From: Candidatus Rifleibacteriota bacterium | GTDB lineage: Bacteria > Riflebacteria > Ozemobacteria > Ozemobacterales > Ozemobacteraceae | Assembly: GCA_029560455.1 (NCBI GenBank) | Contig: JAKQKW010000425.1 | Location: 14,873 to 78,872 of the forward strand | Reading direction: 5' to 3' | DNA length: 64,000 bases | In this document: positions 57,892-64,000 of the stretch, piece by piece | Layout of the letters: each line of letters opens with the position of its first letter | How positions within the stretch are numbered: the stretch's first letter is position 1 | Made by a program: the position numbers and the translations under genes | The notes under the pieces: generated by a model | Databases searched by the model: none | What the model was told of the DNA's origin: nothing | What the model saw: the letters and a program-made list of their open reading frames with translations, nothing else

Positions 57892-60800
57892 TGTCGATGA
57901 GATTTCTCAGACGCGTTCCTGTTTTCTGGCTCATTATTATTCCGCTTTTACTGCCCGGGTTGCTGGTAGCTTCATGGCGACTGGTCTTTCGCCACATTGC
58001 CGAGCAGCGTAATGTTTTTGTCGAAACCGTCGTCGATTTTGAAGAGATCAGACAGCTTGCCCGCGAAGAGGGCTGGTCACTGAAAGAGCTTTTCGAGTCT
58101 TTACGCAAAAACGGCGCCAGTTCGGTTGCTGTATCTGAAGATACTCTCGCATCGCTCGAATCAGAAGGCAAAATAACGGTTCTCAACAGCAAAGAAATTC
58201 GCAAGCTGTCTCTTGAAGAGACTTTTGAAATGGACCCGCCGGCCGGAACCAACACACTCGGCTCGTTATGGGTTCACAGTGATGACACGGCCCTTCTCGA
58301 CCGTATCGAACAGACCCTTTCCTGGAAAATTCCGGCTGACCGCCTGGTGCGCATTCATCGCAACCTGTTGCTGATAAATAAATCGAGCAAGGGTTTTCGC
58401 GAACGCGTTGGGCTCGGGTTTTCGTCTGAATACTTCCAGATGGCTGATGATGCCGGTCTTGGTCTGGTTGTAAGAGTTTTCAATTATCCCGGCCTTACCG
58501 CCGATGCCGCCGCAAAGATTATCAATTCGATACCGACACCGGCAAGCGTTTCGGCACTGCTTTTTGCCGAAGAAGAGATGCTTGGCTCAAGAGGCGAGTT
58601 GAATAAGATAGTCGCGCTGTTCAAAGACCGGTCTTATCGCATCGGCTGGGTTGAGTTCAACCTTCAGGATGGCATCGAAAACTATCTGAAGGGGCTTGCC
58701 ACCAGCCGCCCCTTTGTCAGAGTTCACAGCATCAGCCGCAAAGAGCTCGATCAGGTTTACAACGTAAAGCGTTCTGTGGCGCGCTGGGTAAGAGCGGTCA
58801 AGGATCGCAGCCTGAAAATGCTCTACATTCGATGCTTTTTTCAGGATGACAAGAAGTTTATTGAGAATCTTGCAACCTTTAACCTCGATTATTTGAGTCG
58901 AACAGTAAAGGAGCTCAATGAGGCAGGTTTTAGAGTTGCAACGACTCCGGCTGAACGCATGCATGAGCCTCGCCATATTGTCGGAAAAATGAGCGTTTAT
59001 GAAGTGCTGGCAATCGGCATTGCTTTGTTTATGGGGCTTCTGATTCTCATGCGTGTTTCATTCATGCCGTCGCTTGATGCAAACTGGTCACTGATCTTCG
59101 TTGCTGCCTTTCTGTTCTGCTTCATGGTGATGTCGCGCAGCACTTTTATCGCCGTATCAGGTCTGGTCGGTGCGGTTACCTGGTCATGTATCGGAGTAAT
59201 CGTTGCCATGCAGAGACTGCAGGTCACAGACACCGGGTTTTTCAGAAGTCTGCCGCGCTTTGTATTGAGCATGGTTCTGCCGTCGGTTATCGGCGGCCTT
59301 CTTATTGCCGGTATTTATTCCGAGATCGAATTTTTGCTCAAATTCGAACAATTCAGGGGAATCAAGCTGGCGTTTATTCTGCCCCTGCTGATAACCGGCC
59401 TTTGGGCGTTGCGGCAGTATGGTCGAGGCTGCTTCGCTCTTCTGCACAAGCCGGTTACTCCGGTTGGCGGCATTCTTCTTGCAGTTGCTGCTGCCAGCGT
59501 GGCATTGTATGTGCTGCGATCAGGAAATGTCACCTTTCTCAAGCCTTCTGAGACCGAAGATGCCTTTCGTACATTTCTCGAAAACATTCTGGTAGCCCGT
59601 CCCCGTAATAAAGAATTTCTGGTTGGTTATCCGGCCGGGCTGCTGTTTATCTTTTTTTATCTGCGGCGCAATTTTGCCATTCTGCCTTTGCTGGCAGTAT
59701 TTATGCAGATGGGTCAGGTTTCGGCAGTTAATTCGCTGTGCCACTTTCATACCCCGCTGATGTTGAGTCTGCTGCGAATTTTCAACGGGCTCTGGCTTGG
59801 TGTTGTTATTGGCCTGGGCGCGGTTCTGGTGCTTGCCTTTTTCAATCTTGTGCTGAAGCTTGGTGCAGAAAAAGAGAAAAAGGCATTTGTGGCCGGCTAT
59901 TTCGGTTTTGGCAATGCTGGCGACGAGCTGCTCTGGAAATCTTTCTACCGCAGGTTCGCTGCCGAAAAACCCGATTACCGTTTCGTAATTTTGAATCGCA
60001 CTGATGCTTCAGATGAAGGCGGAATACCCGCTAATGTAAGTTTTACCGGTCGTCGCAATCTTTTTGCAGTTGCAGAAGAACTTTTGAGCTCAGAAATCTT
60101 TGTGATCCCGGGTGGCAGTGTTCTTCAGTCTGTAACCAGCCGCCTCAGCCTGGCATATTATATGATGCTGGTTTCATTCGCCAGACTTTGCGGTGTCAAA
60201 GTAATTCTTCCGGCGCAGGGGCTTGGGCCTTTCAGAAATAACAATGTTCTTGACCGACTGCTCGCGGGTTGGCTTGCAATAGAGTTTGCTCAGTCAGCGT
60301 ATTTCAGTGTCAGAGATTCTGAATCAGCAGATCTGGCAAAAGAAATTGCCGGGACTGCGATTGTTAATACAGGAGCCGACCTGGTTTTTCTTAACGAGGT
60401 TCAGGCTGATGGCAGGTCTGCGAAACATAAGGGAAATCTGCGGGTTGCGGCAATTATAAGATCATCAGTCGCCGGCAGCGAAAAAATTGCCGCCGACCTT
60501 GTCAGCATGAAAGCCGAGCTCGAAAATCTGACCTTGACACCGGTAGCATTTCAGCCGGGTGAAGATGAAAAAGTCTGGCGAAAAGCCGGCTGGCAGGGGG
60601 ATATTCTTTATGCCCGCGAGCCTTTGCAGGCTCTGGCTGATTTTGATGTCGTTGTTTCAATGCGACTGCATGGCTGTATTGTTGCGACCACCCTCTCGGT
60701 TCCGTGGGTCGGGATTGCTTATGACCCCAAGGTGACGGCTTTTGCTTCGGCATGTCGCTGGCAGTTCTGCTGTTCTCCTTCAGAACTTACCCGCGCCTGG

Positions 60801-60926
60801 CTCGAAGAAAAACTCAACGTTATTGCCGGCCGCCGCCAGGAACTCGCGGATCGACTGCATCGAATCACCGGCGAAAATCGCCGGGCGGTCAGCGAAGATT
60901 TTGCCGTTATGCTGCAGAAAATCTGA
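57891..60926 (+). CDS. DUF5693 membrane protein fused to CsaB-type polysaccharide pyruvyl transferase
   Basis: A 1011-residue fusion. A first helix (about 12-32) precedes a soluble extracytoplasmic domain (about 35-365) of the DUF5693 type. About eight membrane helices (about 370-655) follow, then a C-terminal cytoplasmic CsaB domain (about 665-1011). The latter starts with AGYFGFGNAGDELLWKS and has VIPGGSVLQS and SMRLHGCIVA motifs of pyruvyl transferases. CsaB adds a pyruvyl ketal to cell-wall polymers bound by SLH-domain proteins. In many Firmicutes DUF5693 and CsaB are, as I recall, separate neighbouring genes; here they are one. It ends before a strong bidirectional terminator. The pyruvylated polymer is not known. 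Confidence 0.82.
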   Translation: MSMRFLRRVPVFWLIIIPLLLPGLLVASWRLVFRHIAEQRNVFVETVVDFEEIRQLAREEGWSLKELFESLRKNGASSVAVSEDTLASLESEGKITVLNSKEIRKLSLEETFEMDPPAGTNTLGSLWVHSDDTALLDRIEQTLSWKIPADRLVRIHRNLLLINKSSKGFRERVGLGFSSEYFQMADDAGLGLVVRVFNYPGLTADAAAKIINSIPTPASVSALLFAEEEMLGSRGELNKIVALFKDRSYRIGWVEFNLQDGIENYLKGLATSRPFVRVHSISRKELDQVYNVKRSVARWVRAVKDRSLKMLYIRCFFQDDKKFIENLATFNLDYLSRTVKELNEAGFRVATTPAERMHEPRHIVGKMSVYEVLAIGIALFMGLLILMRVSFMPSLDANWSLIFVAAFLFCFMVMSRSTFIAVSGLVGAVTWSCIGVIVAMQRLQVTDTGFFRSLPRFVLSMVLPSVIGGLLIAGIYSEIEFLLKFEQFRGIKLAFILPLLITGLWALRQYGRGCFALLHKPVTPVGGILLAVAAASVALYVLRSGNVTFLKPSETEDAFRTFLENILVARPRNKEFLVGYPAGLLFIFFYLRRNFAILPLLAVFMQMGQVSAVNSLCHFHTPLMLSLLRIFNGLWLGVVIGLGAVLVLAFFNLVLKLGAEKEKKAFVAGYFGFGNAGDELLWKSFYRRFAAEKPDYRFVILNRTDASDEGGIPANVSFTGRRNLFAVAEELLSSEIFVIPGGSVLQSVTSRLSLAYYMMLVSFARLCGVKVILPAQGLGPFRNNNVLDRLLAGWLAIEFAQSAYFSVRDSESADLAKEIAGTAIVNTGADLVFLNEVQADGRSAKHKGNLRVAAIIRSSVAGSEKIAADLVSMKAELENLTLTPVAFQPGEDEKVWRKAGWQGDILYAREPLQALADFDVVVSMRLHGCIVATTLSVPWVGIAYDPKVTAFASACRWQFCCSPSELTRAWLEEKLNVIAGRRQELADRLHRITGENRRAVSEDFAVMLQKI

Positions 60927-60929
60927 AGA

Positions 60930-60976
60930 TAAAAAAATAACCGGTGTCTGCAATTGCAGACACCGGTTGTTTTTTT
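60930..60976. terminator. Bidirectional rho-independent terminator between CsaB fusion and ahcY
   Basis: A perfect 30-base palindrome at 60939-60968 (15-bp arms meeting at CAATTG) is flanked by a run of A on the left and T on the right, so it terminates transcription from both converging genes. It lies 3 bases after the CsaB stop and just before the ahcY stop. Confidence 0.9.
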
Positions 60977-60981
60977 ACCGA

Positions 60982-62424
60982 TCAGTAGCGGTAGTGATTG
61001 GGCTTATAGGGGCCTTCAACCGGAACGCCGATATATTCAGCCTGTTTCGGGGTCAGCTTGGTGAGTTTGACGCCGATCTTTTCGAGATGAAGTCTGGCAA
61101 CTTCTTCGTCGAGTTTCTTCGAAAGAGTGTAAACGCCAACTTCATGATTGTTCTGCCACAGATCGAGCTGGGCAAGAGTCTGGTTGGTGAATGAGTTGCT
61201 CATGACGAAGCTGGGGTGACCGGTGGCGCAGCCGAGGTTAACCAGGCGGCCTTCGGCAAGAATGTAGATCATTTTGCCGTCTTTGTAGGTGTATTTGTCA
61301 ACCTGAGGCTTGATGTTGGTCTTCTTGATGCCGGGCCAGCCTTCGATTTTTGCCATCTGAATTTCGTTGTCAAAGTGACCGATATTGCAGACGATAGCCT
61401 GGTCTTTCATTTTGCTGCAGTGTTCTGCAGTGATGACATCTTTGTTGCCGGTTGTGGTGATGTAGATATCAGCAGAACCGAGGGTATCTTCGACGGTTTT
61501 GACTTCAAAGCCTTCCATGGCGGCCTGCAGAGCGCAGATCGGGTCTATTTCGGTGACGATAACGCGGGCGCCGAAATTGCGCATGCTCTGGGCGCAGCCT
61601 TTGCCGACGTCGCCGTAACCGCAGACAACTGCGACTTTGCCGGCAACCATAACGTCGGTGGCGCGCTTGATACCATCGGCGAGACTTTCGCGGCAGCCAT
61701 AGAGATTGTCGAATTTTGACTTGGTTACCGAGTCATTAACGTTAATAGCGGGGAAAAGAAGGCTCTTTTCTTCCATCATTTTGTAAAGTCTGTGAACGCC
61801 AGTGGTGGTTTCTTCGCTGACACCCTTGATGTTTTTGGCGATGTTGGTCCATTTTTTCGGTTCGCTCTTGAGGGTCTGCTTGAGCAGAGCGATCAGCTGG
61901 GCTTCATCTTCGCCATCGGGAGTGCGGTCGAGAACCTTGGGGTTCTTTTCTGCCTGGGTGCCGAGGTGAACCATCAGGGTTGCGTCGCCACCGTCGTCGA
62001 CGATGAGATTCGGGCCCTGGCCATCCGGCCAGATGATGGCTTCACGGGTGCACCACCAATATTCTTCGAGGGTTTCGCCCTTCCAGGCGAAAACTGGAAT
62101 GCCGGCCTTGGCGATCGCGGCGGCGGCTGTGTCCTGGGTCGAAAAAATGTTGCAGCTGCACCATCTGACGTCAGCGCCGAGTTCGGCGAGAGTTTCGATG
62201 AGAACGGCGGTCTGTACGGTCATGTGAAGCGAACCCATGATTCTGGCTCCGCGCAGCGGTTTTTTCTTGCCATATTTTTCACGCAGAGCCATCAGGCCCG
62301 GCATTTCGTGTTCGGCAATCTCGATTTCCTTGCGGCCAAGCTGCCAGAGATCAATGTCTTTGACTTTGTAGGGAAGTCTTTTGGTTGAGGTCACTTTTTC
62401 TTTCTCCATGGCGGTTTGCTTCAT
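60982..62424 (-). CDS. ahcY: Adenosylhomocysteinase (S-adenosylhomocysteine hydrolase)
   Basis: A 480-residue cytoplasmic enzyme splitting S-adenosylhomocysteine to homocysteine and adenosine, completing the methylation cycle. Signature motifs are intact: the NAD loop [12 protein letters not shown], the nearby [15 protein letters not shown] block, GNKDVIT and the C-terminal YKPNHYRY carrying the conserved Lys and Tyr. I place the start at the ATG at 62424, with AAGGAG nine bases upstream; a few more in-frame codons exist above. The 84-base gap to the next gene has no room for a typical SAH riboswitch. The adenosine released could feed purine salvage including apt (41246-41758). Confidence 0.95.
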   Translation of the reverse strand: MKQTAMEKEKVTSTKRLPYKVKDIDLWQLGRKEIEIAEHEMPGLMALREKYGKKKPLRGARIMGSLHMTVQTAVLIETLAELGADVRWCSCNIFSTQDTAAAAIAKAGIPVFAWKGETLEEYWWCTREAIIWPDGQGPNLIVDDGGDATLMVHLGTQAEKNPKVLDRTPDGEDEAQLIALLKQTLKSEPKKWTNIAKNIKGVSEETTTGVHRLYKMMEEKSLLFPAINVNDSVTKSKFDNLYGCRESLADGIKRATDVMVAGKVAVVCGYGDVGKGCAQSMRNFGARVIVTEIDPICALQAAMEGFEVKTVEDTLGSADIYITTTGNKDVITAEHCSKMKDQAIVCNIGHFDNEIQMAKIEGWPGIKKTNIKPQVDKYTYKDGKMIYILAEGRLVNLGCATGHPSFVMSNSFTNQTLAQLDLWQNNHEVGVYTLSKKLDEEVARLHLEKIGVKLTKLTPKQAEYIGVPVEGPYKPNHYRY

Positions 62425-62507
62425 TAAAAACAACTCCTTAAAATTTCCCGTTAACCGGGCTTTAAAAACAGGGTTTCATTATCGCACCAGCCTGATTGAT
62501 TGTCAAT

Positions 62508-63782
62508 TTATCTGGCTGAATTTTGCCGGGGTTCGACCGTAAAAACCACATGCTTCTGCAGTCCCCACTTTTCAACGGCGGCCTTGAGCTGATAATACTG
62601 TCTGGCGTAATACCAGTCGCCTTCGTTGGTTATTTTGAATCCAAGTAACTGCTGAAGTCTCTTCAGAACCGATATCATAGCCGGCCGATCTTCAGCCGGC
62701 ATTTTTTCGATCTGCTCGATGAGAGTTTCAAAAAGACTGAATTTTTCGCGGTTGAATTCGGCCGCGATTTTTTTCTCTATTTTTTTCTGCACTTCTTCAC
62801 ATGTCTGGCGGGCTTCTTCGTCGCCGGGATTGTGCTGCAGTATATGCCAGCTGTTAGTCAGGCGTTTTATGTTGATTTTGAGCGGTAATTCGGCTGTAAG
62901 TTCGTGAACCAGCATTTTGGCGGCAAGGGTCATGATCTGGCTGCCAAGAAAAGCGCCAACGGCAGTGCCGGGGCCCGGTGCCACAAGCGAACCGACAGCG
63001 GCGCCAAGACTGGCACCGCTGACGCTGACAGCGCTGATTGAGGCAGTTTTGATGATGGTGATGCCGATAAAGCTCAGCATTGAGCCGTCTTTAATGCACT
63101 CGGCAATTACTTTGCCGAGATTTTTGTTTTTGCCTGCCTGACTTATGAGTTCGGTTCCTGCCTTGGTGAGGGCAACCGTCGAAAACTTGCGCAGGGTTTC
63201 AGAAATTGCCTCTGACAGAATGCCGATATTGAGCTTGTCGAAAAAATCTGAAAGCATATCGAAGACCGGCCCGAGCGAACCGGAAGCCGCCAGATGCGGA
63301 ATTGTCTGGATCATCCGGTATGCAACCCGGTCAAGAGAGACTACGAAGTTGCCGGAATATTTGAACCTTATGCCTTCGCGATCTTCTCTGACTTCGCTGA
63401 AGTAGAAATCGTATGAGATTTCCTGGTTGCTCGAAACCAGATAACTGTCATGCTTGAGTTTGAATGGCAGTTTGCCCTGAAATATGCCTTCGCCGCTTAT
63501 TGAAACAAAATAGCGCCTGATTGCGGTGTCATAAAAGTGACTGCGAACTTTGACACTCAGATTGTCGGTTTTGTCGAGCTTTTCGAAAAGTGCCAGGGTG
63601 GCCCGGTCAAGAGCCGTAGCCGTTCCCTTCAGACTTTTTTCAACAGCTGCCGAAAAGCTTATACGCAGTCTGCCGGTGGAGCTTTCTTCGGGTGCAGCCT
63701 GGATTGGTGCTGAAAGCAGCGAAACGATCAGCAGCAGAGCAAACAGAAGGCTGAAAAGGCTTTTTCTGAGTTTTGCCATCAA
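62508..63782 (-). CDS. Exported protein of unknown function with glycine-rich membrane-like segment
   Basis: A 424-residue protein (423 if started at the second ATG, 63779). A signal peptide (hydrophobic about 10-27, cut near IQA) is followed by a beta-rich domain (about 40-150) and amphipathic helices. A Gly/Ala/Ser-rich hydrophobic stretch at about 245-290 (ASLGAAVGSLVAPGPGTAVGAFLG) resembles glycine-zipper segments that insert in or tether to membranes. The C-terminal part is charged and helical. No family is recognised. It is transcribed toward ahcY with an 83-base gap and a small CCCGTTAACCGGG palindrome. An envelope location is likely. Confidence 0.6.
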   Translation of the reverse strand: MMAKLRKSLFSLLFALLLIVSLLSAPIQAAPEESSTGRLRISFSAAVEKSLKGTATALDRATLALFEKLDKTDNLSVKVRSHFYDTAIRRYFVSISGEGIFQGKLPFKLKHDSYLVSSNQEISYDFYFSEVREDREGIRFKYSGNFVVSLDRVAYRMIQTIPHLAASGSLGPVFDMLSDFFDKLNIGILSEAISETLRKFSTVALTKAGTELISQAGKNKNLGKVIAECIKDGSMLSFIGITIIKTASISAVSVSGASLGAAVGSLVAPGPGTAVGAFLGSQIMTLAAKMLVHELTAELPLKINIKRLTNSWHILQHNPGDEEARQTCEEVQKKIEKKIAAEFNREKFSLFETLIEQIEKMPAEDRPAMISVLKRLQQLLGFKITNEGDWYYARQYYQLKAAVEKWGLQKHVVFTVEPRQNSAR

Positions 63783-63889
63783 AATAACCTCACAAATGAT
63801 TGTACGGTTTTTAATTCTACCCGAAATTTATTGGTTACGGAACCAGCAACCTGTGTTTGCAGGGTAAACGTAAACTTTTTTCTTTCCAA

Positions 63890-64000
63890 CAGCGTGTTAC
63901 GGCATGTCAGTCGTTGCAACGCTCTGCGATCTTCGCACCCTCATAGTTCCATCTGCTCCCTCTGCTCGCACGACCGGAACACGGGCTCTAAGCCGCATCC
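63890..64000. repeat. Right-edge segment, possible dispersed repeat
   Basis: The last 110 bases have no convincing gene. On the minus strand a 34-codon open frame from an ATG at 63998 to TAA at 63897 shows an Arg/Val-rich peptide of the kind often produced when a non-coding repeat is read as a gene. GC is higher than in the adjacent AT-rich stretch (63783-63890). The element continues beyond the window. The repeat call is inference only. Confidence 0.3.

Noticed and set aside
62434..62507. SAH riboswitch upstream of ahcY
   Set aside because: The gap is about 80 bases and shows only a 5-bp CCCGTTAACCGGG hairpin, too short for the known SAH aptamer.
1..64000. CRISPR arrays, tRNA, rRNA, insertion sequences or prophage genes
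   Set aside because: No repeat-spacer pattern, transposase motif, cloverleaf or rRNA signature was found by reading.

Overview
The window looks like chromosome of an uncultivated diderm (LPS-bearing) bacterium of roughly 50-53% GC. Genes for Kdo transfer and lipid A acylation (1-1539), OmpA-type peptidoglycan-binding domains, FtsEX-EnvC and a type IV pilus/pseudopilus apparatus imply an outer membrane. The many HEAT/TPR scaffold proteins, the PilMNO(P) set and a CsaB-type pyruvyl transferase beside LPS genes are reminiscent of lineages such as Candidatus Riflebacteria, but that assignment is an impression and not a computed result. No rRNA, tRNA, CRISPR array, phage or insertion sequence was seen. 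Several promoters fit the sigma-70 pattern TTGnnn-17-TAnnnT.

Layout. 1-5492 (minus): a tight operon reading a secreted coiled-coil protein, asd, a secreted protein with PilP/secretin-like features, a DUF362 double-[4Fe-4S] protein, an LpxL-like acyltransferase and waaA, cut by the left edge. 5683-6129 (plus): an RsbW/SpoIIAB-like anti-sigma kinase. 6131-15777 (minus): the most unusual locus, a seven-gene operon of two solute-binding proteins fused to OmpA domains, PspA, an ABC permease with a large periplasmic insertion, an ABC ATPase with a long disordered N-terminus, a membrane coiled-coil protein and a Ycf46/CDC48-like AAA ATPase. 15851-16423 (plus): a small exported beta-rich protein. 16420-30417 (minus): two large TPR proteins, a HEAT protein, PilP-, PilO-, PilN-, PilM- and PilB-like proteins and three prepilin-like proteins. 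30426-35161 (minus): a carboxy-terminal processing protease and ftsE-ftsX-envC.

35267-42461 (plus): two PilT-like ATPases, two HEAT/TPR proteins, apt and a CMP-sugar synthetase-like gene. 42473-45543 (minus): a diguanylate cyclase and a TPR protein. 45659-46003 (plus): a small membrane protein. 46019-50443 (minus): a chemoreceptor, a dNTP triphosphohydrolase, a pyrimidine-nucleoside phosphorylase and a small Cys protein. 50562-53650 (plus): a PAS histidine kinase and a response regulator-PP2C phosphatase. 53613-54242 (minus): a MobA-like nucleotidyltransferase. 54373-56617 (plus): a winged-helix AAA ATPase and a membrane FHA protein. 56629-57357 (minus): unknown. 57487-60926 (plus): a small exported protein and a DUF5693-CsaB fusion. 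60982-63782 (minus): ahcY and an exported unknown protein. The right edge (about 63890-64000) has no convincing gene and may be a dispersed repeat.

How the parts work together. Much of the window serves the cell envelope: LPS synthesis, septal peptidoglycan hydrolysis, surface-polymer pyruvylation, pilus assembly and retraction, and a membrane transport/stress complex. Signalling genes (c-di-GMP synthesis, chemoreceptor, anti-sigma kinase, PP2C phosphatase, FHA) probably tune motility and envelope state. The 6131-15777 operon is the best candidate for an undescribed system: it couples a TauABC/SsuABC-like importer whose binding proteins appear anchored to peptidoglycan with PspA (an ESCRT-III relative) and a dedicated AAA ATPase. 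Its permease membrane core also has clearly lower GC than its surroundings, suggesting mosaic origin.
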